Shown here in pieces: positions 21,653 to 29,135 of a DNA stretch of 40,077 bases (the stretch's first letter is position 1; the number at the start of each line of letters is the position of its first letter). Under the pieces are notes generated by a model. It had not been told where the DNA came from, searched no databases, and saw only the letters and a program-made list of their open reading frames with translations. The position numbers and the translations under genes are program-made. This DNA comes from CAIKZD01 sp041675165 (GTDB lineage: Bacteria > Patescibacteriota > Minisyncoccia > Moranbacterales > UBA2206): NCBI GenBank assembly GCA_041675165.1, contig JBAYUI010000008.1:1-40077 (forward strand). The letters run 5' to 3'.

Positions 21653-23356
21653 TTATTTGCTTATTCTTTTGGTCTTGATGTACCAATTGTTGGCGTCGCT
21701 GAAGCGACCGGCTGGGGAAATCAGATTCTTGAGGTTGATTCCTTGGACGCTGCGGCTCACGGGGTAGATGTAGCTGGGGCTGTAAAGGAAGATAGCCGGA
21801 ATTTCATCGGTAATGATTTTTTGCAGGTCGATGTAGTCTTGGGTCCTTTTGTCAGTGTCGAATTGCATCCGTCCGTCGTCGATTAATTTGTCGGAATTGT
21901 CATCGCCGAAAAGGGAAAGATTGAGCCCGGGATCTTTTTTCTCGCTGGAGTGCCAGAAGGAAAACGGATCAGGATCGGCCCCGACCACTTGTCCGAAAAG
22001 CAGCGCTTCATATTCGCGCGGACGGATGTAATTCTCTTGCACATCGGTGATGGAAAGCGAACTGATGTTCACTTTCACTCCGATCTTCTCCCATTGAGAT
22101 TTCAAAAGGTTAGCGGTCTGGGTCAATTCGCTCCAGTCGGTCGTGACCAAATCAATTTCCAAGGGTGTTTCGTCTTTGGCTCGCCATCCATCAGCTCCTT
22201 TGTTCCAACCTTTGGAATCCAAGAGCTGGTTGGCTTTATCCGTATTGAATTCCGCTTGGGCGGATCCGTCGGAATAGCCGATCATCCCCGGGAGAAAAGG
22301 AGAAAAAGCGGGGCGACCATTGCCGTCTAAGACCGCATTGATGATTTCTTGGCGATCGGTAGCCAAGCTGAGGGCGGCGCGCACTTCATCGCTGGCCACG
22401 GGGATGCTTTTGGTCTGGTTGAAAAAAACGGCGAAATACCGTGGCAACTCAAGGTCATAAATGGCGGTGCTTTTTTGTACTTTGATGTCTTTCAGTTTTT
22501 CGGAAGAAAGCCCGCCGATGCCCATAATCTCTTTGCGATTGAGGGCGGAGAGGACGGAGTCTTCATCCGCATAAAAATTGAAAGTCATTTTGGAAATGTA
22601 GGGTTTGCCGGTGAAATAGGCCGGATTGGAAATTAATTTGTAGGAAACGATATTGCCATTGGAATCTTTCTGCACGCTGTCATATTTGTATGGTCCCGTC
22701 CCGATCGGCTTCAAGTTCATCGGATTCAAAGCGAAATTGCTCGGGGTGATGGAATTCCAAAGGTGTTTGGGCAATATGCCAAAAACAAGATTGCTCAGGA
22801 AGCCTACATAGGGCTTGTCAATCTTGAATTGGATGGTGCGATCATCAAGGACGCTGGTCTGGATCCCTTGCCAGTTGCTCCGCAGGGGCGATTTATAGAC
22901 CGGATCGGACAAAAGATTGATGGTGAAAGCGACATCATCGGCGTTGAACTTTTCGTTATCATGCCACACGACATTTTCCCGCAGATGGACGGTGTAAGTG
23001 GTTTTGTCCTCGGACAAGTCATAGCCGGAAGCTAAATCGGGTGAAATCTGGCCCGCGGAATCATATTTGAAAAGACCGGAGTAGATGAGGCGAGCCATAT
23101 CGGCATCGGTTTCATTGGAGCTGGAAAGTAACGGATTGATATGCGCCGGTTGACCGACGATACCCTCGATATATTCTCCGCCATACGCAGGGATAGCCTT
23201 GGTTTTTGAATGATAAAAAAGAAAAGCGCAACTGATGGTCGAGCCAATAAGGACGAGCCAAAGAAAATAAAAAAGAAACTTTTCTTTCAAGTTTAGAGTC
23301 TTATTTATTTTCAGCCATTTGGAAACTGTTAGGAAGAGGCTGTTTTTTTCGGGCAA
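21653..23356 (-). CDS. Peptide/nickel-type ABC transporter substrate-binding protein (SBP family 5)
   Basis: 567 residues. One N-terminal membrane helix (~26-50) after a basic segment; a Cys in GSTISCAF could be a weak lipobox, but the context is not canonical, so anchoring by the helix is more likely. Family-5 signatures: GTISEGIVG-like EYIEGIVGQPAHINPLLSSS, LIYSGLFKYDSAGQISPDLA, VHLRENVVWHDNEKFNADDV, GTGPYKYDSVQKD, and the C-terminal REYEALLFGQVVGADPDPFS. It captures peptides outside the cell. No permease or ATPase genes are adjacent. It starts 37 bp after secG and probably shares its transcript. Confidence 0.92.
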   Translation of the reverse strand: MPEKNSLFLTVSKWLKINKTLNLKEKFLFYFLWLVLIGSTISCAFLFYHSKTKAIPAYGGEYIEGIVGQPAHINPLLSSSNETDADMARLIYSGLFKYDSAGQISPDLASGYDLSEDKTTYTVHLRENVVWHDNEKFNADDVAFTINLLSDPVYKSPLRSNWQGIQTSVLDDRTIQFKIDKPYVGFLSNLVFGILPKHLWNSITPSNFALNPMNLKPIGTGPYKYDSVQKDSNGNIVSYKLISNPAYFTGKPYISKMTFNFYADEDSVLSALNRKEIMGIGGLSSEKLKDIKVQKSTAIYDLELPRYFAVFFNQTKSIPVASDEVRAALSLATDRQEIINAVLDGNGRPAFSPFLPGMIGYSDGSAQAEFNTDKANQLLDSKGWNKGADGWRAKDETPLEIDLVTTDWSELTQTANLLKSQWEKIGVKVNISSLSITDVQENYIRPREYEALLFGQVVGADPDPFSFWHSSEKKDPGLNLSLFGDDNSDKLIDDGRMQFDTDKRTQDYIDLQKIITDEIPAIFLYSPSYIYPVSRSVQGINLKNLISPAGRFSDANNWYIKTKRISK

Positions 23357-23393
23357 GTTACTAATATGTTTTAGGTCAGATGATTATTATTCG

Positions 23394-23615
23394 TCATTTT
23401 GCCAGCGTGAAACTTGCTACGGCCAAAATGATAAACAATCCGGAAAGGAGTATGGAAGCGGAAATGAGAAACTTTTCAAAGCCGCGCTTGGTGTAGTAGC
23501 CTCCGAAACTTCCGCCAAAGGCGCCCGAGAGTCCTGCGCCGCGATTTTGTAGCAGGATGGATATGATGAGTAGGACTGAAACGATGACCTCAGCAATATT
23601 AATTATCTTTTCCAT
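23394..23615 (-). CDS. secG: Preprotein translocase subunit SecG
   Basis: 73 residues from ATG 23615; a longer frame upstream would extend toward the promoter and is rejected. Two hydrophobic helices (MEKIINIAEVIVSVLLIISI and ISASILLSGLFIILAVASF) flank the conserved LLQNRGAGLSGAFGGSFGGY loop. Accessory subunit of SecYEG. First gene of secG-SBP. Confidence 0.93.
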   Translation of the reverse strand: MEKIINIAEVIVSVLLIISILLQNRGAGLSGAFGGSFGGYYTKRGFEKFLISASILLSGLFIILAVASFTLAK

Positions 23616-23677
23616 ATAATTCGGGCCGATTGGCCGAGCAATTTGAGCTAAAAACTGACCATTGCGAAACTCATAAT

Positions 23678-23706
23678 AGAATAGCAAAAGCCGGTTGGAA
23701 AGTCAA
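23678..23706 (-). promoter_or_regulatory. secG promoter
   Basis: Minus strand TTGACT (23706-23701), a 17-bp spacer and TATTCT (23683-23678). Confidence 0.7.
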
Positions 23707-23887
23707 TGGCCCGTTTTTAAGAGTTAATAACTTTTTCCAAGAATATCCGGAACACGTAGTGTGTAATACTCCTGCTGCCGGTTTTAATTTCGTGGTTTTT
23801 TAAGTTTTGTATTCCTATTTCGGATATGGTTTAATTATAAAAGATAAAGATCGTTATGTCGAACAAGTTCAAAATTTCATCCAAAAT

Positions 23888-23939
23888 CAAACAGGGGGGA
23901 GACCTTGCAAGGCCGCCTGGGGCGACCGCGGGGCGAGCC
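23888..23939. repeat. GCAAGGCCGCCTGGGGCGACC repeat upstream of uvrB
   Basis: Core CGCCTGGGGCG with flanks GCAAG and GGGGCGAGCC; about 80 percent alike by eye to 35311-35357 at the 5' end of the second uvrA gene. Confidence 0.7.
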
Positions 23940-23959
23940 TGCTGGTTGTATATAATGTT

Positions 23960-26020
23960 ATGACAAAAAATTTATTTAAAATTAATTCAAGATTCAAGCC
24001 GGAAGGGGATCAGCCGCAAGCCATTGAGCAGTTGACGGCGGGGCTGGAAAGCGGGAAAAAATTCCAGACGCTTTTGGGCGTGACGGGATCGGGCAAGACT
24101 TTCACCATTGCCAATGTCATTGAAAAAATGCAGAAGCCGACTTTGGTCATCGCGCCGAATAAGACTTTGGCGGCGCAGTTGGCGCAAGAGTTCCGCACGT
24201 TTTTCCCGAAGAGCGCGGTGGAATATTTTGTCAGTTACTATGATTACTATCAGCCGGAAGCCTACATCGCTTCTTCGGACACATATATAGAGAAGGAGTC
24301 TCAGATCAATGATGAGATTGATCGTTTGCGTCACGCCGCCACGGCGGCACTCATGAGTCGGGAAGATGTCATTATTTGCGCGTCAGTATCGTGCATCTAT
24401 GGTTTAGGGAGCCCGGAATATTATCGGGACATTACGTTGGAATTGGCGGTGCGCGGTTCGCAACCCCTCCCCAGCCCTCCCCTGAATACAGGGGAGGGGG
24501 CAGTTGGAAGGGACAAAATCGTCCACAAACTTATCGAGATGCAATATAATCGCACTGATGTTCTGGCGCGGGGTTCTTTCCGTCTGACTGGACCAACTCT
24601 GGAAATCATTACCCCAGGAAGAGAAATCATTACGCGTATAAATTTTGAGGGAGATGGTATTGAAAAAATTGTCGAATATGATGTCCTTACTGGTGAAGAA
24701 TTGGCGACGCTCGAAAAGACTGTCATTTATCCGGCTAAGCATTTCGTGGTGCCGGAACCGGTCATGGGAAAGGCCTTTGGCCAAATCCAAAAAGAATTGG
24801 ATGCACAACTGAAACATTTTCGGGACAATGGAAAACTTTTGGAAGCGGAACGGCTCGGCCGACGGACCAAGCAAGACATCGAAATGATGCGTGAGATCGG
24901 CTATTGCAATGGTATCGAAAATTATTCCAGATTTCTGACTGACCGGAGGTCTGGCGAAGCGCCGTACACTCTCATTGATTATTTTCCTCAAGATTTCCTG
25001 ATGGTTATTGACGAGTCACACGTGACAGTGCCACAACTCAATGGGATGTATAACGGCGACCACGCGCGCAAGACTTCCCTCATTGATAATGGTTTTCGTT
25101 TGCCCAGCGCCTACGATAACCGTCCCTTGAAATTTCCGGAGTTCGAGAAGAAAATCAATCAAGCCATTTTTGTTAGTGCGACGCCGGCAAGGTGGGAGAT
25201 AGAGAAATCGTCCACAACCCCTCCGTCCCGATTACGGGACACCTCCCCTGAGTACAGGGGAGGGGGCATCGTTGAACAGATCATCCGTCCCACTGGCCTC
25301 ATTGACCCGGAACTTGAGATCAAGCCGACGCGCGGACAGGTGAAAGACGTAACGAAGGAGATTAAAAAAATCATAAAACGCCATGAACGAGTGCTCATCA
25401 CGACGCTCACTAAAAAACAAGCTGAAGACTTGTCGGAATTTTTGCGCGAATCGGAAGTGAAGTCTGAATATCTGCATTCGGGGGTAGATACGCTCGACCG
25501 TGTGCGGATCTTGGAAGAATTGCGGCGGGGGAAATTCGATGTTCTGGTGGGCGTAAATCTTTTGCGGGAAGGTTTGGACTTGCCGGAAGTCTCTTTGGTG
25601 GCCATACTGGATGCGGACAAAGAAGGATTTCTCCGCAGTGAAACTTCGCTCATCCAAACTATCGGCCGCGCGGCGCGCAATGTGCGTGGTAAAGTGATTC
25701 TCTATGCCGACACGGTAACCGGCTCAATGCAGCGCGCCATTTCCGAAACGGATCGCCGCCGCGCGGTGCAAGCAGCTTATAACAAAAAACATCATATCAC
25801 CCCTAAAACTATCATTAAGAAAATTAAATCAATCGTTGATCATGAAGTCAACCCACAACTATCGCGCGACTTCACCGAACTGGAATCTTTGGAAGATATC
25901 GCCGGCTACATCAAACAGCGCGAAAAAGAAATGAAAAACGCCTCGCGCAATTTGGAATTTGAAAAGGCCGCCGTCATCCGCGATGAAATTTCCCAACTCA
26001 GGAAGATGCAGAGGAAATAG
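23960..26020 (+). CDS. uvrB: Excinuclease ABC subunit B, with two repeat-encoded insertions
   Basis: 686 residues from ATG 23960 (MTKNLFKINSRFKPEGDQPQ); a longer TTG-started frame includes a dispersed repeat and is rejected. Walker A GVTGSGKTFT; beta-hairpin YYDYYQPEAYIASSDTYIEK; DESH box VIDESHVTVPQ; helicase motifs GVNLLREGLDLPEVSLVAIL and QTIGRAARN; the C-terminal UVR motif ...NLEFEKAAVIRDEISQLRK binds UvrC. Two insertions of the CCTCCCCTG palindrome family are translated at about residues 168-183 and 419-439, both in frame. Loads onto DNA via UvrA and hands over to UvrC. TATAAT lies only 4 bp before the ATG, so a separate upstream promoter is likely. Confidence 0.97.
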   Translation: MTKNLFKINSRFKPEGDQPQAIEQLTAGLESGKKFQTLLGVTGSGKTFTIANVIEKMQKPTLVIAPNKTLAAQLAQEFRTFFPKSAVEYFVSYYDYYQPEAYIASSDTYIEKESQINDEIDRLRHAATAALMSREDVIICASVSCIYGLGSPEYYRDITLELAVRGSQPLPSPPLNTGEGAVGRDKIVHKLIEMQYNRTDVLARGSFRLTGPTLEIITPGREIITRINFEGDGIEKIVEYDVLTGEELATLEKTVIYPAKHFVVPEPVMGKAFGQIQKELDAQLKHFRDNGKLLEAERLGRRTKQDIEMMREIGYCNGIENYSRFLTDRRSGEAPYTLIDYFPQDFLMVIDESHVTVPQLNGMYNGDHARKTSLIDNGFRLPSAYDNRPLKFPEFEKKINQAIFVSATPARWEIEKSSTTPPSRLRDTSPEYRGGGIVEQIIRPTGLIDPELEIKPTRGQVKDVTKEIKKIIKRHERVLITTLTKKQAEDLSEFLRESEVKSEYLHSGVDTLDRVRILEELRRGKFDVLVGVNLLREGLDLPEVSLVAILDADKEGFLRSETSLIQTIGRAARNVRGKVILYADTVTGSMQRAISETDRRRAVQAAYNKKHHITPKTIIKKIKSIVDHEVNPQLSRDFTELESLEDIAGYIKQREKEMKNASRNLEFEKAAVIRDEISQLRKMQRK
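24461..24506. repeat. CCTCCCCTG palindrome inside uvrB (1)
   Basis: Core CCTCCCCTG (24477-24485) and CAGGGGAGG (24489-24497); outer CAAC/GTTG ends. Translated as SQPLPSPPLNTGEGAVG-like residues absent from other UvrB proteins as I know them. Confidence 0.85.
25214..25274. repeat. CCTCCCCTG palindrome inside uvrB (2)
   Basis: ACAACCCCTCC, a variable small palindrome GTCCCGATTACGGGAC (25225-25240), then CCTCCCCTG/CAGGGGAGG (25242-25263). Same layout as the copy in uvrC at 33426-33482. Confidence 0.9.
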
Positions 26021-26038
26021 GTGCAAACTTTTGGCCGT

Positions 26039-26068
26039 TTGACGGAGGACTATTTTTAAGGGTAATAT
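26039..26068 (+). promoter_or_regulatory. Promoter of the 121-aa orphan
   Basis: TTGACG (26039-26044), an 18-bp spacer and TAATAT (26063-26068). Confidence 0.6.
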
Positions 26069-26122
26069 ATAGGAGCAGGGAAGGGTACTTTGAAATATTA
26101 TTTTTCAACTGGAGGGGCTTCT

Positions 26123-26488
26123 ATGGACAATTCTATAGAGGAAATCAAAAAACTCATTAGGGAGTTCGAGAAGGACATTCTTGGAAGTCGCAAGAATGAT
26201 ACCGCTGCCGTATCGGCAATACTCGAACTAAGATTCGGTGGTTCTTTCGCTAGAAGAAAATTAGTCAGCCTGGGAGAACTGACGCTGGAGCATCTTGTGC
26301 AACATCTTTCGGAAAATATGCCAGTGGACAATGATTTGCAATATGCGTGGTGCAAATTGTTCAACTGGATCGAGATGGACGTGGATCTGGAAAAGAGAGG
26401 CCCGGAAGAATACATACTGGACGAGTGGATTGGCTGGGCTAAAATAATCGTAGGAGAAGAAGCCTCCTATAAGAAGCTTCCTAATTGA
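26123..26488 (+). CDS. Small orphan protein
   Basis: 121 residues from ATG 26123, chosen because GGAGG stands 7 bp upstream; a start at 26090 is possible but has no such site. Acidic, helical, cytoplasmic by appearance (SIEEIKKLIREFEKDILGSR, LTLEHLVQHLSENMPVDNDL, WCKLFNWIEMDVDLEKRGPE, DEWIGWAKIIVGEEA). Not recognised. Own promoter and terminator; unrelated in strand logic to uvrB's function as far as can be seen. Confidence 0.75.
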   Translation: MDNSIEEIKKLIREFEKDILGSRKNDTAAVSAILELRFGGSFARRKLVSLGELTLEHLVQHLSENMPVDNDLQYAWCKLFNWIEMDVDLEKRGPEEYILDEWIGWAKIIVGEEASYKKLPN

Positions 26489-26506
26489 AATTGATCGGTC
26501 TGACCC

Positions 26507-26536
26507 AGCTTGCTGATTTTGGCAAGCTGTTTTTTT
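26507..26536 (+). terminator. Intrinsic terminator
   Basis: AGCTTGC (26507-26513) pairs with GCAAGCT (26522-26528), then G and seven T. Confidence 0.9.
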
Positions 26537-26552
26537 GTTTGGCAATGGGTAA

Positions 26553-26581
26553 TTGTCACAATCCAATTATGGGTGTAAAAT
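26553..26581 (+). promoter_or_regulatory. Promoter of the thioredoxin-fold gene
   Basis: TTGTCA (26553-26558), a 17-bp spacer and TAAAAT (26576-26581). Confidence 0.6.
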
Positions 26582-26609
26582 GAAGTGGTAATAAATTTAA
26601 GATTAATAA

Positions 26610-27689
26610 ATGGAGAATGAGAATAAAATTCCGGAAACTTCGACGGAAGATAACATAGGACAAAAAACAGAAATTATGGAAGGATCAAAGGCGAGTTGTT
26701 GCAGTAAAGCATGTGGAGATTGGTGCACTCCGGAGCGCAAGAAGATGGCGCTTTTGGCGGTGGCAATCATAGTGGTGCTTATCGCGGTGGCGGGATATAA
26801 ATTCAAAGGAATAAATCCGATGGCTTTTTTCCAACATAAGAAAGTTTTGACGGCAGAAGAAGCTAAAGCTAAAGCCGCTGATTTTATCGATAAGAATCTG
26901 GTGCAACCGGGAACCAAGGTGGATATCTCCGGGGTGACGCTCACGGGGGAGTTGTATAAGCTGGATATAAATGTTAGTGGTCAAAAAATCGAAGCCTATA
27001 TGACCAAGGATGGCAGTCAATTTTTCCCGACCGCCATGGATATGAATGCCGATCCGGCCGCGGCCAAGACTGATCAGCCAGCCGCAGCACCTGACAAAGA
27101 AATTACCAAGAGTGATAAGCCGGTCGTAGATCTGTATGTGATGGCTTTCTGTCCTTATGGCAATAAAGCGGAAGACACTTTGAAGCCGGTCTATGATTTG
27201 CTCAAGAATAAGGTGACTTTCAATTTCCATTACATCGTTTCAGTCAACGGCACGGATGTCCAGTCGTTGCATGGTGCCAAAGAAGTGACGGAAGATGAAA
27301 AAGAAGCGTGTGTCTTGAAAACTTACGGCAATGATAAATGGATGGCCATCGCCACTTATGTGAATGATAAATGCGGCAGTGATGGCGCTTGCTTTGAAAC
27401 AGGGGCGAAGACTCTGGGTATCGATGTGACCAAGATAACTGCTTGCGTCACCGCGAGCGGCTTGGATCTGATGAAGGCGAATGAAAAAGCTTCGGCTGAT
27501 GCCGGCGCCAGCGGATCACCGACGATGCTCGTGAATGGTGTGACGACGAGCAAGGTCTATCAATACGGCGATTCAGAAACATACAAGCAGACCATCTGCA
27601 GCGCTTTCAATACTGCTCCCGCGGAATGTTCCAAAACATTAGCTTCTAACACCGCCGATGCCTCCCAAGGCGGCAGCTGTGGAAATTAG
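26610..27689 (+). CDS. Membrane-anchored thioredoxin-fold protein, DsbA/GILT-like
   Basis: 359 residues. A cytoplasmic N-terminus with a Cys cluster (KASCCSKACGDWCT, 28-40), one transmembrane helix (~46-64), an Ala/Lys spacer domain (~78-145; AEEAKAKAADFIDKNLVQPG) and an Ala/Pro linker. The thioredoxin-fold part starts at DLYVMAFCPYGNKAEDTLKP, with a single active-site-type Cys (C181-PYG) where DsbA has CxxC. The late SGSPTMLVNG segment is the cis-Pro loop of the fold. About seven further extracellular Cys suggest disulfide exchange outside the cell. Role: thiol redox or disulfide handling at the envelope, inferred. Own promoter and terminator. Confidence 0.8.
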   Translation: MENENKIPETSTEDNIGQKTEIMEGSKASCCSKACGDWCTPERKKMALLAVAIIVVLIAVAGYKFKGINPMAFFQHKKVLTAEEAKAKAADFIDKNLVQPGTKVDISGVTLTGELYKLDINVSGQKIEAYMTKDGSQFFPTAMDMNADPAAAKTDQPAAAPDKEITKSDKPVVDLYVMAFCPYGNKAEDTLKPVYDLLKNKVTFNFHYIVSVNGTDVQSLHGAKEVTEDEKEACVLKTYGNDKWMAIATYVNDKCGSDGACFETGAKTLGIDVTKITACVTASGLDLMKANEKASADAGASGSPTMLVNGVTTSKVYQYGDSETYKQTICSAFNTAPAECSKTLASNTADASQGGSCGN

Positions 27690-27710
27690 GAACTGATTGA
27701 AAAAAGCCAA

Positions 27711-27737
27711 AAAGACGCGATAAAACGCGTCTTTTTT
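27711..27737 (+). terminator. Intrinsic terminator
   Basis: GACGCG/CGCGTC stem (27714-27719 with 27726-27731) followed by six T. Confidence 0.9.
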
Positions 27738-27751
27738 GTACGTGCGGGGAC

Positions 27752-27798
27752 TTATCCACAAGCGCAGGGTTGCAGTGATAGTAGAACAATGCTAACAT
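27752..27798 (+). promoter_or_regulatory. lexA-like gene promoter with upstream DnaA-box sequence
   Basis: TTATCCACA (27752-27760), a 9-bp gap, TTGCAG (27770-27775), a 17-bp spacer and TAACAT (27793-27798). Downstream, GCATTTTAACAT is repeated twice within 27808-27844. Confidence 0.65.
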
Positions 27799-27876
27799 AA
27801 CACTATAAGCATTTTAACATACTGACATTTTAGCATTTTAACATTTGCGTAAGATGTTGTATCGAAAACAAAACAT

Positions 27877-28548
27877 ATGGAACCACAAGCGCTCACGGCC
27901 AAACAGCAGGCCATCATCGAATCGATCCGAGAATTCATCGAGCAGGAAAAGGAAAATCCGACCAGCTATAAACTGCAGAAGCATCTTGAATCTTGTGGTG
28001 GACGAGATAGCTTGAAGTCGGTTATGCAGGTCATCGAAGCCTTGGAAAGAAAGGACCTAGTGAAAAGGGACAAAAAAAGAAAATTGTATCTGGTTGAAAA
28101 CAACAGCTTCGCCAATCTGAAAAATATTTTTTCCATCCCTGTCTATGGCTTGGCTTCTTGCGGAGAAGCTTTGGCCTACGCCGAGGATAATGTGGACGGG
28201 TTCTTGCGCATCTCACAAAGCCTTTTCCGCAAAGTCGATTCGGCCAAGCTTTTCGCCGTGAAAGCCTTGGGAGATTCGATGGACAAAAACGGCGTGAACG
28301 ACGGTGATTATGTCATTTTTGAAAAATATGAAAATGGTGGCGAAGAATTGGAAGGAAAAATCGTGGTAGCGGTCATCAACGGGATGGCGACCATCAAGAA
28401 ATATAAGAAAGTGAGCGATGATATCATCGGGCTTTTTCCTCATTCCACCAACACTATCCATCAACCGATCTTCATCCACTCCAACGACTCTATCTTGATT
28501 GCCGGTGTCTTCAAAAAAGTGCTGCCGGTGAAATTTGTGAGCCTATAG
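27877..28548 (+). CDS. lexA: LexA-like repressor, S24 self-cleaving family
   Basis: 223 residues. Winged-helix N-domain at ~1-75 (MEPQALTAKQQAIIESIREF, NPTSYKLQKHLESCGGRDSL) and an S24 peptidase C-domain: cleavage region YGLASCGEALAYAE with Cys95-Gly96 as the likely scissile bond, Ser134 in ALGDSMDKNGVNDGDYVIF, Lys174 in MATIKKYKK. LexA usually has Ala-Gly; Cys-Gly is the UmuD-type site. Probably represses DNA-damage genes and cleaves itself on RecA filaments. Its neighbours uvrB, uvrA and uvrC are natural targets, though no shared operator is proven here. Confidence 0.85.
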   Translation: MEPQALTAKQQAIIESIREFIEQEKENPTSYKLQKHLESCGGRDSLKSVMQVIEALERKDLVKRDKKRKLYLVENNSFANLKNIFSIPVYGLASCGEALAYAEDNVDGFLRISQSLFRKVDSAKLFAVKALGDSMDKNGVNDGDYVIFEKYENGGEELEGKIVVAVINGMATIKKYKKVSDDIIGLFPHSTNTIHQPIFIHSNDSILIAGVFKKVLPVKFVSL

Positions 28549-28549
28549 A

Positions 28550-28610
28550 AAAATCCAAATTTCAAAATCCAAATGACAAATCAAGCTCAAAATCCAAAAT
28601 CAAAAAAGGT
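28550..28610. repeat. CAAAATCCAAATGACAAA repeat, left arm of four-helix cassette
   Basis: TTTCAAAATCCAAATGACAA then ATCAAGCTCAAAATCCAAAA. Reverse complement of the block at 28949-29011 with a few differences; the downstream gene's ATG and first ~10 codons lie inside it. Confidence 0.85.
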
Positions 28611-28947
28611 ATACGACTTGATTGAAAGAACGTCTGTGTTTGGAGAGGGTGTCGTTGATTTTGTTAAAACTTTGCCAAGAGATGAAATCAATAAAACTTT
28701 GATATCACAATTAGTGCGATCAGGAACGAGTGTAGGTGCTAATTACATGGAAGCTGATTGTGCGGAGTCAAAAAAAGATTTCATTCACAAGATGACAATT
28801 TGTAAAAAAGAAGCCAAGGAGACATTGCACTGGATAAGAATAATTGCACATGCAAACCAGAACAGAAAAGATGAATGTAGGGATTTGTACAGAGAATCTC
28901 ACGAATTACTATTGATATTTTCCGCAATTATTGGGAAAAAAAAGTAG
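28573..28947 (+). CDS. Four-helix-bundle protein (IVP/S23 family)
   Basis: 124 residues. Family signatures: YDLIERTSVFGEGVVDFVKT, ISQLVRSGTSVGANYMEADC, SKKDFIHKMTICKKEAKETL, HWIRIIAHANQ. Homologues are encoded within 23S rRNA intervening sequences in some bacteria and scattered singly in CPR and Bacteroidetes genomes; the biochemical role is unknown. Here there is no rRNA around it. The gene is bounded by ~60-bp inverted repeats, and its N-terminus (MTNQAQNPKSKK) is repeat-encoded, so it looks like a mobile or formerly mobile cassette between lexA and uvrA. Confidence 0.92.
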   Translation: MTNQAQNPKSKKVYDLIERTSVFGEGVVDFVKTLPRDEINKTLISQLVRSGTSVGANYMEADCAESKKDFIHKMTICKKEAKETLHWIRIIAHANQNRKDECRDLYRESHELLLIFSAIIGKKK

Positions 28948-28948
28948 T

Positions 28949-29011
28949 ATCTTTTGGATTTTAGTCATTTTGATTTGATTTGACATTTGGATTTTGTCAT
29001 TGGGATTTCTA
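28949..29011. repeat. Right inverted arm of four-helix cassette
   Basis: TTTTGGATTTTAGTCATTTT, then GACATTTGGATTTTGTCATT; complementary to the left arm at 28550-28610. Confidence 0.85.
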
Positions 29012-29135
29012 ACTAAACATTGCCAAGAATATATTTTAGCAGTAAAGTGTAGTACTGATTGAAAATATAATTTAAGCCAGAAGTACCTCCAAAGGGGAAG
29101 TTTTTGGCGTCCTCTATGATAGTAAAGAAATTAAA

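Noticed and set aside
23807..23959. 51-residue N-terminal extension of UvrB from a TTG start
   Set aside because: Contains a dispersed repeat and no UvrB homology; canonical UvrB starts near MTKNLFKINSRF.
27770..27800. SOS operator shared by lexA and uvrC (AGAACA)
   Set aside because: Only a six-base match at 27782 and 32553, without dyad symmetry; not enough to call an operator.
28573..28947. Remnant of a 23S rRNA intervening sequence
   Set aside because: The family occurs in such places, but no rRNA sequence flanks this gene.
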